Notes under the pieces: generated by a model
What the model saw: the letters and a program-made list of their open reading frames with translations, nothing else
Databases searched by the model: none
What the model was told of the DNA's origin: nothing
Made by a program: the position numbers and the translations under genes
Virus record (IMG/VR): IMGVR_UViG_3300035210_000103
Location: 1 to 41,239 of that record
Length of the DNA: 41,239 bases
Source: a virus
Direction: 5' to 3' (one strand)
In this document: one piece after another, positions 1 to 7,378 of the stretch
Numbering within the stretch: position 1 is the stretch's first letter
How the letters are laid out: each line of letters starts with the position of its first letter

Positions 1-184
1 CTAGGCGTCCGGCGGGGGTTCGATCCCGCCGCGGGCGAGGAATTTTATTCCGGCCTCCTCAAACTTGTTGCGGATTATCTCACGATACGGACGGCGGGGC
101 ATAGCCTATCCGGACTCGAAACGACGTAGCGTGCGCACTGATATTCCTGTCTTTTCCGACAGAACCTCGAGCGACCAACCAAGG
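1..184. repeat. Left copy of 184-bp terminal direct repeat
   Basis: This segment recurs at 41056-41239 with two substitutions only: A at 108 against C at 41163, and A at 119 against G at 41174. The repeat holds most of a small minus-strand XRE gene. Joining the right end to position 185 restores one continuous gene, which favours a circular or terminally redundant genome of about 41,055 bp. The mismatches mean it is not a perfect assembly overlap. Base-calling error at contig ends, population variants, or diverged attL/attR copies are the alternatives. Confidence 0.9.
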
Positions 185-222
185 GCGGCTCTTCCCATGC
201 GGCACTGCGCAGCGGTTATCAT
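1..222 (-). pseudogene. Small XRE-family HTH regulator, left copy interrupted by a nonsense codon
   Basis: Read leftward from ATG at 222, the frame encodes a 73-codon helix-turn-helix protein: a helix around GWSLEVLSEKTGIS, the recognition-like stretch VRTLRRFESG, then an arginine-rich tail ending PPPDA. This is the compact XRE regulator pattern (known family trait: S/F-E-S-G-E after the second helix). In this copy the expected Glu codon is TAG at 106-108, cutting the product to 38 aa. An ATG at 102 could restart a 33-aa piece. The right-hand repeat has GAG here but Ser for Phe three codons earlier. It lies at the distal end of the leftward operon. The nonsense codon may be a sequence error. 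Confidence 0.7.
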
Positions 223-357
223 CCGTCACAGCGATTAGTGCGCTATTCGCACACTGCCAAGCCGGGAACAGCCACGAATGCGGCCGTATCACGCCCGTAT
301 GTCCGCAAATTGCGGCGTTTCTGCGGGGGCGCCCCGCTTTGGGTCGAAAGCGGACGT

Positions 358-582
358 TCAGCCGAGCCACGTCCGCAGCAGCCAGCCGGCGACAGCCCCG
401 GCGGACATGGCGGACAAGGTCGCCCCGCGTCGCCTCCACCAGGAGGGCCGCGGGTAGAGTGCGGCCATGGCGTCCCGCTCGGCCTCGGCGCGCCAGGCCT
501 CGTCCCGCTCGGCCTCGGACGGCTCCGGGGGCAGGGGCGCCCGGGTCAGCGACGGCGGCAGCGGGATGCGGGGAACGGGCAT
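358..582 (-). CDS. Small C-terminally anchored membrane protein
   Basis: The 74-aa product starts at ATG 582 behind an AGGG ribosome-binding site. The first half is proline- and charge-rich (PPEPSEAERDEAWRAEAERD). A WWRRR cluster is followed by one hydrophobic segment (about residues 54-73), which suggests a single inner-membrane anchor with a cytoplasmic charged N-terminus. I do not recognise the family. It sits near the end of the leftward early operon among other short genes, so an accessory role is inferred only from position. Confidence 0.55.
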   Translation of the reverse strand: MPVPRIPLPPSLTRAPLPPEPSEAERDEAWRAEAERDAMAALYPRPSWWRRRGATLSAMSAGAVAGWLLRTWLG

Positions 583-669
583 AATTTTCCCTTTGGCAAC
601 CGCCTCACATTTTAGGTGGCATTCAGGCGCATGTCGCCCGATTCGGCGCTTTTCAGGCCAAAACAGCCA

Positions 670-963
670 TCAAAGGGCGCGGATCAGCCACACCATGCCG
701 GCGACCAGAGCGAGGAACGGAACGGCGACGGCGGCGGCCGACCGCCATGCCTGCCAGGCCGGCGTGGGCTTGCCGGCCAGGGTGTCCTCGCAGTGATTGG
801 CGCCCACGGCCAGGTCGATTATTTGCTCTGACGTAACAGCCCAAGCTCGGCCCTTCGCGGCCTCCTTGGCGACATGCAGAGACACTGTCTCGCCGCTCTC
901 GCCGCCTGCGATGGCGTTGGCCAGGGCGTCGGTGTCGGTGGCGACCGCGCGGAACCAGTTCAC
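670..963 (-). CDS. Hypothetical protein with C-terminal membrane segment
   Basis: The 97-aa product starts at GTG 963, which overlaps the upstream gene's TGA in a GTGA arrangement, the usual coupling in this operon. Residues 1-55 are soluble and mixed (begins VNWFRAVATDTDALANAI). Residues about 74-95 (AAAVAVPFLALVAGMVWLI) form one transmembrane helix. A longer frame upstream exists but collides with the next gene and has shadow-like composition, so the GTG start is preferred. Function unknown. Confidence 0.6.
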   Translation of the reverse strand: MNWFRAVATDTDALANAIAGGESGETVSLHVAKEAAKGRAWAVTSEQIIDLAVGANHCEDTLAGKPTPAWQAWRSAAAVAVPFLALVAGMVWLIRAL

Positions 964-1226
964 GGCACCAGCTCGTCGGTCAGCACCAGCCAGGCGCGCC
1001 GGGCGTGCCGCGCCCTCATGTACGTGCGCTCGTCGTTGGTGGTCGGGTCCACGGTAAACCGGGCGCTGCACACCAGGCCGAGGACGTGCTGGCCGCGCGC
1101 CGCGGCCCAGATCGCCGCGGTTTCCCGGGCGACCGCGACCGAGCGCGCGAACCCGACCACGCGGCCGGCGGCATGCTCGGCGATCATGATCGGCAAGGCG
1201 GGGCTGTCCAGCCGGCTGGGGAGCAT
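960..1226 (-). CDS. Hypothetical early protein
   Basis: An 88-aa protein from ATG 1226; a GTG at 1316 would add 30 residues of proline/arginine-rich sequence, and no ribosome-binding site clearly settles the choice. The body alternates hydrophobic strands with charged turns (AEHAAGRVVGFARSVAVARE, then CSARFTVDPTTNDERTYMRA), as in a small alpha/beta fold. I do not recognise the family. Its stop overlaps the start of the next operon gene by four bases. Confidence 0.5.
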   Translation of the reverse strand: MLPSRLDSPALPIMIAEHAAGRVVGFARSVAVARETAAIWAAARGQHVLGLVCSARFTVDPTTNDERTYMRARHARRAWLVLTDELVP

Positions 1227-1349
1227 GACGGGTAATCCGGGGGCTAAAATGTGACGCCCCGGCGCGGCGGCGAGGGACGCACGGGGTGGGTCCACCGGCG
1301 GGCGAGGCCGGGCCACCTGTCGCGTCGGGGCGATAATGTTGGTGTATCA

Positions 1350-1556
1350 CTACACTTTCGAGCGATCCATGACGTGCGTCACGGTATCATTTTTTGCTAA
1401 TGGATATTCTGGCGCGGGCGGCGGCATGCAAATTCCGGCCTGATCGTTACAGATAGTTTTTTGCGATCCGCCGTCGCCGAGCCAGAACGCGCACATTTCG
1501 AGCCAGATGCAGTTGAGGCAGGATGGGTCGATCGGCGCTTCGTCGCTCAAAGCCAC
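1350..1556 (-). CDS. Small cysteine-rich protein
   Basis: A 68-aa product from GTG 1556, overlapping the previous gene by ten bases. Five cysteines occur in the first 45 residues (CLNC, then EMC, then IC and GIC), a spacing that could hold a metal ion. The C-terminal part is polar. I know no family with confidence. Its place in a run of cysteine-containing early proteins (1801-2070, 2081-2296) suggests small zinc-binding adaptors or inhibitors, which is inference. About 120 bases separate it from the next gene. Confidence 0.5.
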   Translation of the reverse strand: MALSDEAPIDPSCLNCIWLEMCAFWLGDGGSQKTICNDQAGICMPPPAPEYPLAKNDTVTHVMDRSKV

Positions 1557-1804
1557 GTCTCGATCAGGTTCTCGTCGTCCTGTTCGCAGCGTGCCAGCAG
1601 CACCAGCCCCGGGGGCAGCTGGTGGCGCAGCTCGTCCAGCGTGGCGGCGCGCAACAGCATGTCGGTGGGCTCCGGGCGCGGCAGCGTGCGCCACAGGCGG
1701 GCAACGTATTCGCCGGGGTAGTCCTCTGTCCCCGGTCCGAACACCGCCCACATGGGCAGCGCCGCGGGGCCCAGGGCATAGTGGCGGCGGGTGGCCCGGC
1801 TCAC
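1547..1804 (-). CDS. Conserved-looking small phage protein
   Basis: An 85-aa product from GTG 1804, which overlaps the TGA of the upstream gene (GTGA). A TTG at 1834 would add ten residues. The sequence contains WAVFGPGTEDYPGEYVARLW, then LDELRHQLPPGLVLLAR and an acidic C-terminus ending ETWL, a pattern I associate with short proteobacterial phage proteins of unknown function. There are no membrane segments. The sequence is clearly protein-like with good codon use, so the gene is likely real though its role is unknown. Confidence 0.65.
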   Translation of the reverse strand: MSRATRRHYALGPAALPMWAVFGPGTEDYPGEYVARLWRTLPRPEPTDMLLRAATLDELRHQLPPGLVLLARCEQDDENLIETWL

Positions 1805-2070
1805 GCGTCGGCCAGCGCGCAGGTCAGCGAGCAATAGACCGCAGGCCCCCGGTACAGCGCCCCGCAGCAGTCACACGCGCGCTCGGAGCAGGAGCCGTCG
1901 CGATAAGCTGCAGCGGGCGATGTGCGGCGCGCCAGGTCGCACAGGACGCGCGCGGTCGCCGCCTCGCTGCCGGTCAGCTCATGCCACCGGGCCCGGTGGC
2001 ATTCAGACCAGGGGCCGCCGGCATGGAACAGCAGCACTGCCTCGGCCAGGCGGTCGGAATCGTCGCTCAT
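1801..2070 (-). CDS. Small zinc-finger-like protein
   Basis: An 89-aa product from ATG 2070, eight bases after a GAGG ribosome-binding site. The C-terminal third carries C-D-C-C-G and then YCSLTC (CxxC...CxxxC spacing), a treble-clef or MYND-like zinc knuckle pattern. The N-terminal half is predicted helical (DSDRLAEAVLLFHAG). Such knuckles usually bind proteins or nucleic acid, but no specific role can be read. It is coupled to its operon neighbour by a four-base overlap. Confidence 0.6.
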   Translation of the reverse strand: MSDDSDRLAEAVLLFHAGGPWSECHRARWHELTGSEAATARVLCDLARRTSPAAAYRDGSCSERACDCCGALYRGPAVYCSLTCALADA

Positions 2071-2080
2071 CTCCGCAGCC

Positions 2081-2296
2081 TCATCCGTCACGGGGGCAAC
2101 GCTTGTTCGCAACCAGCTTCGCCGCCCTGGCGCTGCGCATCAGCTTTCCGCAGCACGGGCAGAGCAGGATCGGGAGCGCGCCGGGGCGCTCGATGACCCA
2201 GGCCGTGCCGCCTTCCGCGGTCGGAACCGGGCATTCCACAACCCGCACCCCATCGTCCCGCTGCAGGCCATCCCATCCGGGCGGGTCATCGCTCAT
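2081..2296 (-). CDS. Small zinc-ribbon protein
   Basis: A 71-aa product from ATG 2296, seven bases after the preceding gene. It contains CPVP, then LLCPCCGKLM followed by an Arg/Ala/Lys helix and a final RCP, the arrangement of a small zinc ribbon (CxxC plus a distal Cys). The family is not recognised. Similar ribbons in phage early regions often act as transcription or nuclease accessory factors; here that is only inference. Confidence 0.55.
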   Translation of the reverse strand: MSDDPPGWDGLQRDDGVRVVECPVPTAEGGTAWVIERPGALPILLCPCCGKLMRSARAAKLVANKRCPRDG

Positions 2297-2303
2297 CGTT
2301 GGA

Positions 2304-2489
2304 TCACTTCTCGCTCTCGCGGCGGCGGGCCAGCTGGCGGACCATGTGCAGCGCGTCGGGATCCACCCAGCCGCGCGCCCGCGCGATCTCCTCGACGGCG
2401 TACCGCTCGCGGTCGCTGAGGTTCTGCAGCGTCGCCTCGTCCTGCAGCCGCGCCGCCATCCTCTGGTCCCAGGCCGTCGCGGTTGCCAT
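2304..2489 (-). CDS. Small helical early protein
   Basis: A 61-aa highly charged, helix-forming product from ATG 2489 behind a GGAGG-like site. It has no cysteines and no membrane segment. The stretch LSDRERYAVEEIARARGW resembles a helix pair, but there is no convincing HTH. It is the first gene after a 130-bp non-coding gap that holds a perfect dyad (2575-2591), so it may have its own promoter. Function unknown. Confidence 0.5.
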   Translation of the reverse strand: MATATAWDQRMAARLQDEATLQNLSDRERYAVEEIARARGWVDPDALHMVRQLARRRESEK

Positions 2490-2574
2490 CGCCGCCTCCC
2501 TGAACGTCCTTTTATCGGCCGTTTCGGCCAGGCGCGACTGACAATCGCATGTTCAAACCGGAACCATCACCCGC

Positions 2575-2591
2575 GATAACGTGCCGTTATC
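2575..2591. promoter_or_regulatory. Perfect 7+3+7 dyad, operator-like
   Basis: GATAACG, a three-base spacer TGC, then CGTTATC form an exact inverted repeat inside the only sizeable gap (2490-2617) of the distal leftward operon. There is no T-run after it in the leftward direction, so it looks more like an operator than a terminator. It could bind the small XRE protein or the winged-helix protein encoded nearby; this is inference. Confidence 0.4.
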
Positions 2592-2617
2592 ACGCGTGCT
2601 GACCGGTGCCGTAATTA

Positions 2618-2890
2618 TCATGGTGTGCGCCATTCGCTCAGGATTGCCTGCGTCCGCTCCACCAGGTCGCGGCGCCGGTCGGCGCGCAGGTTTGGCAGCG
2701 TAGTCCATTGAAACAACAGCAAAATCAGCCCCTTGCTATACGGGATATCGGCCTGCGGAACTTCCGCCAGCATGAAATCGCTGGACGCCAACAGCTTCTC
2801 CAGCTGGCCATCCGACACGCCGTGCGAGGCCTGCACCCATCTGCGGAGCAGGGCCAGCACCGCGGTGTCGGTCGGGCTCTCCTCCGTCAT
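2618..2890 (-). CDS. Hypothetical early protein
   Basis: A 90-aa product from ATG 2890, overlapping the upstream gene's stop (ATGA). It is mostly helical (LALLRRWVQASHGVSDGQLEKLLASSDF), with a hydrophobic GLILLLFQW stretch too short to be a sure membrane span. The C-terminus is basic. No family is recognised. Its direct coupling to the winged-helix gene suggests they are made together. Confidence 0.55.
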   Translation of the reverse strand: MTEESPTDTAVLALLRRWVQASHGVSDGQLEKLLASSDFMLAEVPQADIPYSKGLILLLFQWTTLPNLRADRRRDLVERTQAILSEWRTP

Positions 2891-3117
2891 GGATCCGCCC
2901 GCACCCGGGCCGCGGCGTAGATGCCGGCCGCCGCCCCGTGCCCGCCGCCGCTCCCGCGGACCGGTGCCGATATGCGGGTGACCTCGCCGCGGCTGACCAG
3001 CTCGCGGATCCACGGCCGCACCGTCTCGCGCGGCTTGTTGAGCGCTTCGGCCAGCTCTGAAACCGACCGCGGACGCTCGCGCAGCGCCGCCAGGATCGCG
3101 TCGGTCAGGGCGCTCAA
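2887..3117 (-). CDS. Winged-helix DNA-binding protein
   Basis: A 76-aa product starting at TTG 3117, which overlaps the upstream TGA (TTGA). Residues about 4-50 (DAILAALRERPRSVSELAEALNKPRETVRPWIRELVSRGEVTRI) match the winged-helix plan: helix 1, helix 2, a recognition helix with RETVRPWIREL, and the start of a wing. The tail is glycine/alanine-rich. Its size and place in an early operon fit a small transcription repressor, possibly autoregulatory. The partner operator is unknown. Confidence 0.65.
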   Translation of the reverse strand: MSALTDAILAALRERPRSVSELAEALNKPRETVRPWIRELVSRGEVTRISAPVRGSGGGHGAAAGIYAAARVRADP

Positions 3118-3389
3118 TTCGGGCGCGCCTCGGCCAGCAGCGCGTCGAGCCGGTCGGCCGGCGTGAGGGCCAGCGTCGCGGCCTGCTCGGTGACCCAGGC
3201 CAGCATTCCGGTCGCCGCCTCCTCCGACATGCCGTCCGCGCGCTGGAGGCGCAGCCACAGGCCGACCGAAAGGGCGACTGTGATCGGCCCCGCCGGACGG
3301 TCCGCGTCCGCGTCGCACGCGGCCTGCAGGGCCTGGTCCAGCGCCTGCAGCGCCTCATGTTCCGTCAGCAGCGCCTGATGTTCCGTCAT
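3114..3389 (-). CDS. Hypothetical helical protein
   Basis: A 91-aa product from ATG 3389, overlapping the exonuclease stop codon (ATGA). The N-terminus has a heptad-like duplication (TEHQALLTEHEALQALDQALQ), suggesting a short coiled coil that could oligomerise the protein. The rest is helical and alanine-rich. I do not recognise a family. Confidence 0.55.
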   Translation of the reverse strand: MTEHQALLTEHEALQALDQALQAACDADADRPAGPITVALSVGLWLRLQRADGMSEEAATGMLAWVTEQAATLALTPADRLDALLAEARPN

Positions 3390-4111
3390 CAGAATGGTAT
3401 TTCCATGTCCAGGTCGTCGCGTTCGTGGGGTGCGGTTTCGACCTCCGGGCTCCAGACGACGTGCCGCCTGGTCAGCTCGGCCGGCAGGGTCAGCCAGATG
3501 GCGCGGCAGGCCTGCGCATCGGCGAGGGCACCGTGCGCCGAGGCCCCCAGGTTATGGCCGCACCGGGCCGCGGCCGGGGCAAGTTTGTGCCATTTCCAGT
3601 TGCCGCGGTATTCGTTCCACTCCTTCGCATGTTCGGCGAAAGCCAGCATGCAGCACGATACCGAAATGGCCTGTGACAGGTCGATGAAGCGGGAGTCATA
3701 CCCCGCGTTGTAGATGACCACCTTGCGGCCGGCGGCCAGCCTGGCGGCGGTCCGCACGACATCGTCCACCGGCGGCGCGTTGCGCACCATGGCGTCCGTT
3801 ATGCCATGAATTCTGGTTGCCTCCCTGGGGATCGCAAACCCTGGGTTGCAGAGGCTGTTGAGCAACGCCATGCCGCCCGGTCCGACGACCGCGACCTGCA
3901 CCGGCCGCGCGCTGGAATCCAGCCCGGTCGTCTCGGTGTCGATGAAAATTGTGTTGTCGTCATCGGACAGCTCGACGGGCGGCTGGTCGCTGGGCCAGCT
4001 TACCAGCATGCCGTCCGGTTTCCAGGCCACATCCGACCCGTCCGGCGCGCCGGCATCCTGCCGTATCAGGGCATCGACGGCGGCTTTCGTGTAAAATTCC
4101 GTTCTGGGCAT
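3389..4111 (-). CDS. DEDDh 3'-5' exonuclease (DnaQ-like)
   Basis: A 240-aa product from ATG 4111 behind a GAGG site. The RNase-H-like exonuclease motifs are in order: D-T-E at residues 58-60 (ExoI), IHGI near 101-104, NAGYD with Asp139 (ExoII), and H193-x4-D198 in HGALADA (ExoIII, DEDDh class). This is the polymerase-proofreading/RNase-T fold, which removes nucleotides from 3' ends using two metal ions. About 50 residues precede the domain. It lies just downstream of an SF1 helicase gene, so it probably works with it in recombination, replication or degradation of host or incoming DNA. No polymerase gene is present. Confidence 0.85.
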   Translation of the reverse strand: MPRTEFYTKAAVDALIRQDAGAPDGSDVAWKPDGMLVSWPSDQPPVELSDDDNTIFIDTETTGLDSSARPVQVAVVGPGGMALLNSLCNPGFAIPREATRIHGITDAMVRNAPPVDDVVRTAARLAAGRKVVIYNAGYDSRFIDLSQAISVSCCMLAFAEHAKEWNEYRGNWKWHKLAPAAARCGHNLGASAHGALADAQACRAIWLTLPAELTRRHVVWSPEVETAPHERDDLDMEIPF

Positions 4112-4121
4112 GCCGGCCTCC

Positions 4122-5693
4122 TCATGATGCGTCCATGAGCCATTGGTACAGCCGCGGAGGGAGCAACAGGCAATCCACCGCCCTCGTTGCCGCAACGTAT
4201 AAAACGTGCCACTCCTCGAGGGCCGGCATGACGCTCGCCCTGCGGTCCAGCGCGTCATCGTATTTCCGTCCAAGCCGCCACAGGCCCGGGAAATCGTCCG
4301 CCAGGGCAACCGTGCTCCACTCCCGCCCTTTGGCCCGGTGGGCGGTGGACAGCACCACGTCAGCCGCCGCCTCGTCCGTCACATGCATTTCCTCCAGCAT
4401 GCGCAAATCCTGCACCAGGCCCTCCTCGACGGACTTGATCAGCTGCTCCATCTGCTGGTCGCAGAGCTGCCTGGTTTCCTCCACCAGGTCGCGCCAGTGT
4501 TCAAACCGGACGAAATGAGAGGATTCCGGCAGCTCGTCGCGCCGGCCCGCGTAAAGCAGCCACGCCTCGCGCAGCTCCTCGGCGATCTCGCGCAGGCCGC
4601 CGATGATGTGCGGGCGCAGTCCGGCCTTGGCGACGGCGGTGGCCTCCTTGAGCAGCCTGGTGTTGCCGCGGCACAGCAGGACGGGCACGCGCTGCCCGCG
4701 GTAGAGGCCGACCCGGCTTTGCTTTGCCGAGCCGCGCAGATCGACCGGCGGGGCAAACCGCGGCTTGCTTGCCAGGATACGGCGCGCAACCTCGGCGATG
4801 GCCTCGCCAAACCGGAACGACTGCGAGAGATAGAGGCGCTCGCCGGGCAGCCTCTCCAGCGCGTCCTCGGCGCCGCGCCAGGTGTAGATTTGCTGCCACG
4901 GGTCGCCGACCGGAAACAGCCTGGCGCCGGACGCCTCGCCGATGGCCCGCATGACAGGGTTCAGGTCTTGCGCCTCGTCGATCATTAAATAATCGAACCG
5001 CTTAAAACTGCGGCGCACCAGGTCGCCGTCGAGCTGAAATGCCTTGAGGTATATGTCGTGGTCGATGCGGGCGCCGGTATGCTTCCAGCGACCGAGCTGC
5101 CCCCACAAGGTCCTGGCATAAGCCAGCATCAGTGCGCCCAGCTCCACCCGGTTCTGCATGCCCAGGACGTGCCGCGCATGGTCCTCTGGCTCTGTGACCG
5201 GGTCTGGCTCGGTCAGCGGCATGCGATAGACGAACCGGTCCAGCAGGGGCTCGACATGCCGCGCCGTGATCTCGTCATCCGCGCTCTGGCAGAACAGGCC
5301 GACCGTGCGCCCCACCAGCCTGGCCTGGACGTTGACGCTGAAGCCGCAGCGTTGTTTCGGTATCCACCCGTCTATGCCGGCGTCCCGCACGCCCTGTGCC
5401 ATGAGGGCGCGGGTGTTGATGTTGCTGTCACGGACCACCATCGCGGCGAACGCGAAACTGTGCAGCGTCCGGCACAAGACGCTGTCCGGAAACCCGAGCG
5501 CGGCCTCCAGGGCGATGGCTTTGTTAAAGGCGGCATACATGCCCCTGCCAAGGCCGGAATTGTCCGCCACCGCCCGGAGCGTGAAGGTCTTGCCGGAACC
5601 GGCAAACGCGATGGTCTTCTGGCACAGGCCGCGCTCCAGGCGCGACGCGGCCCGGATGATGGCAACCTGTTCCGCCGTCAGGTCATGGCCCAT
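4122..5693 (-). CDS. UvrD/Rep-like superfamily 1 DNA helicase
   Basis: A 523-aa product. The start is placed at ATG 5693 because LTAEQ-x-A, the Q-motif region, follows at once; a longer open frame upstream lies inside the neighbouring gene. Helicase motifs: GSGKT at 32-36 (I), MIDEAQD at about 237-243 (II), VGDPWQQIYTWRGA at 262-275 (III), LSQSFRFGEAIA at 289-300 (IV), STAHRAKGREW at 449-459 (V) and YVAATRA at 499-505 (VI). It is compact beside UvrD (about 720 aa). It should translocate on and unwind DNA using ATP. It is flanked by the exonuclease and the recombination-type gene. Confidence 0.9.
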   Translation of the reverse strand: MGHDLTAEQVAIIRAASRLERGLCQKTIAFAGSGKTFTLRAVADNSGLGRGMYAAFNKAIALEAALGFPDSVLCRTLHSFAFAAMVVRDSNINTRALMAQGVRDAGIDGWIPKQRCGFSVNVQARLVGRTVGLFCQSADDEITARHVEPLLDRFVYRMPLTEPDPVTEPEDHARHVLGMQNRVELGALMLAYARTLWGQLGRWKHTGARIDHDIYLKAFQLDGDLVRRSFKRFDYLMIDEAQDLNPVMRAIGEASGARLFPVGDPWQQIYTWRGAEDALERLPGERLYLSQSFRFGEAIAEVARRILASKPRFAPPVDLRGSAKQSRVGLYRGQRVPVLLCRGNTRLLKEATAVAKAGLRPHIIGGLREIAEELREAWLLYAGRRDELPESSHFVRFEHWRDLVEETRQLCDQQMEQLIKSVEEGLVQDLRMLEEMHVTDEAAADVVLSTAHRAKGREWSTVALADDFPGLWRLGRKYDDALDRRASVMPALEEWHVLYVAATRAVDCLLLPPRLYQWLMDAS

Positions 5694-6027
5694 TGGCGCG
5701 CCTCTGCTGGTGTGCGGCGCCTCGCGGAACCGGCCTCGCCGACACGCACGTCCCGGCCAGCGCGCATCCGTCGCGGTGCCGGCAGGCGCGGCCAGGAACG
5801 GGCGCGCGGCCCAGCCTGCAATCCTGGCTCTGGATCTCCTCTTCGTCGCTCTCGGCGCGCCGCGCCAGCAGCTCCAGGCGGTTCCGCACGCTGCTTTTGC
5901 TGCGTTCCAGATGCCGGCCGATCTCCGCGATCGACCAGCCAAGGACGCGCAGGCGTTCTGCCAGCACGTCGTCCCGAGGCCCGAACGGCACCACCGGGTA
6001 GCCGTTGCGGATGTAAGCTCGCGTCAT
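5683..6027 (-). CDS. HTH protein with C-terminal cysteine cluster
   Basis: A 114-aa product from ATG 6027 (ATGA overlap with the upstream stop). Residues about 20-52 (DVLAERLRVLGWSIAEIGRHLERSKSSVRNRL) form a clear helix-turn-helix of the sigma-region-4 or GcrA-like type. The tail carries ACRHRDGCALAGTC, three cysteines with x5/x5 spacing that might bind a metal. It overlaps the helicase start by eleven bases, giving translational coupling. A DNA-binding regulatory role is likely; the target is unknown. Confidence 0.65.
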   Translation of the reverse strand: MTRAYIRNGYPVVPFGPRDDVLAERLRVLGWSIAEIGRHLERSKSSVRNRLELLARRAESDEEEIQSQDCRLGRAPVPGRACRHRDGCALAGTCVSARPVPRGAAHQQRRANGP

Positions 6028-6863
6028 CCCGGAGGCGGCTGCCGAGGCCCGTCGCCATCGAACGGGAAATCGCCGACCCGTTGCAGCGCGGCGTTGATCA
6101 TCCTGTTCAACCTGGTCAGCGAGCCGTTCTTGAACATCCCGGTTGCCTTTTTTACGTCTTCTGACGTAATGATTTCGAGAACCGACGGCTCGTCCGGGGC
6201 GGCATCCAGACGGGTCTGCAAAACGTCGAGCCACTCGGACTGCGTGGGCCTGCGGGGCTCGGCCGGCGGCGGTGGCGGGGCAGCGGCCCGCGTCGGCGGC
6301 AATTCCTCCTCCTCCTGCCGTCTCCTGGCTTCTTGCCTGTGGTCCTCGAAACCTTCGCTGGGCACTTCCTCGGCGGGCGTGGTCATCAGGCCGGCCTGCA
6401 TCATGATGACGACGTGGGCGAAGGCGCTGCGGGCGGCGCGCGATATCGCTCTGGTCTGTGCCATGGCGCGGATCGCGTAATCAGGGCGCCGAGGATATAC
6501 CTTCACTTTTCCGTATTTGTCTTTTCCCTCGCCGCCATACCAGACCGGCTCGTCGGCCCCCACGTAACCCTCGGCGCTCGAAATGATCATGCCGGTGTCG
6601 GCGCGCATGATGCGGCCGATAGCCGAAAATGATCCGTCCTCATGGCGCTTCACGTCGCCGCTCGACGCCACGCATCCGTGCGCAAGCGCGATTGCCTGCC
6701 ATCCCTCGACCGCAACGTAATTCCTGCCTCCGATGTTTTTTGCGGTCGCCAGCACAATCTCCCTGCAGATCGCCGCGGCGTCGGTGCTGACACGATAGAG
6801 GGCGGCGCCGCTCGACTGCTGCGGCGCGTCCGGCTGCTGGACCGCCGGGACCATGGCGTTCAT
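6024..6863 (-). CDS. Putative phage recombination / single-strand annealing protein
   Basis: About 279 aa; ATG 6863 overlaps the previous TGA, and a GTG at 6866 is also possible. The core includes NYVAVEGWQAIALAHG, then RADTGMIISSAEG and a motif with AQTRAISRAARSAFAHVV followed by TTPAEEVP. The AQTRA...TPAEE pattern recurs in phage proteins sitting beside Gp157 or single-strand-binding genes and is often assigned to recombination or ssDNA binding; I rate that assignment as moderate. A proline-rich linker (about residues 180-200) precedes a small C-terminal domain. The neighbours (Gp157-like protein, helicase, exonuclease) support a DNA recombination module. Confidence 0.55.
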   Translation of the reverse strand: MNAMVPAVQQPDAPQQSSGAALYRVSTDAAAICREIVLATAKNIGGRNYVAVEGWQAIALAHGCVASSGDVKRHEDGSFSAIGRIMRADTGMIISSAEGYVGADEPVWYGGEGKDKYGKVKVYPRRPDYAIRAMAQTRAISRAARSAFAHVVIMMQAGLMTTPAEEVPSEGFEDHRQEARRRQEEEELPPTRAAAPPPPPAEPRRPTQSEWLDVLQTRLDAAPDEPSVLEIITSEDVKKATGMFKNGSLTRLNRMINAALQRVGDFPFDGDGPRQPPPG

Positions 6864-7378
6864 CACTTCACCCGCACTGTGAAAATCGGCGGCGCCGGCT
6901 GGATTTCGACCCCGGGCGGAATACCGCCGGCCTTAATCGCCTTGTCGATCAGGGCCATGTCCGGGCTGCGCTCGACTTTCACCCGCACCAGGGCTTCGGG
7001 AAGCAGCTCGGCGTTGACCACCACGGCCTTGCTGCGCGGCGAGCCGATCGTCGCCGAAAACTCGGTGTCCACGATCTTATGCGTCTCGATCGCGGTCATC
7101 ATGTCGCGCGCCAGGCCGCGGGCGGCCTCCTTGCGCGCGGCATAGCGGGACTTGCGGGCCTGCAGGTCGCGGATGCGGGCGGCGATGGCCTCCTCGAAAG
7201 CCTCGTCCTCGATGGCGCTTCGGATGACCCGCCGGATCAGGTCGGGCGCCTCGGTTTCGCTGTCGAGCGCAAGCAGCAGGTCGTCGTGGTCAAGCTCCGG
7301 GTCCTCGGCGCGCAGCCTGGCGGCGAACTGCTGCGCGTGGCTCATCGCCATCTCGATGCGGACCGGCGAGACGTTCAT
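6863..7378 (-). CDS. Gp157-like phage protein
   Basis: A 171-aa product from ATG 7378. The central charged helix (EAFEEAIAARIRDLQARKSR and on) and the C-terminal pattern AELLPEALVRVKVERSPDMALIDKAIKAGG...PGVEI match the siphovirus Gp157 family: a coiled coil followed by a beta-rich end with the LP-x-L-R-V-K and AIKAG motifs. Family members neighbour recombinases and SSBs. One Streptococcus member was linked to phage resistance, but the molecular role is unclear. It overlaps both neighbours by four bases. Confidence 0.75.
   Translation of the reverse strand: MNVSPVRIEMAMSHAQQFAARLRAEDPELDHDDLLLALDSETEAPDLIRRVIRSAIEDEAFEEAIAARIRDLQARKSRYAARKEAARGLARDMMTAIETHKIVDTEFSATIGSPRSKAVVVNAELLPEALVRVKVERSPDMALIDKAIKAGGIPPGVEIQPAPPIFTVRVK

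Noticed and set aside
4-35. tRNA T-arm-like GGTTCGATC hairpin at the window start
   Set aside because: The stem-loop would have an eight-base loop, not seven, no other tRNA arms are present, and the DNA is coding for the XRE tail.
670-1350. 226-codon minus-strand frame as one protein
   Set aside because: Its first half overlaps the 960-1226 gene and is Arg/Pro-rich; the GTGA overlap at 961 marks the real start of the 97-aa gene.
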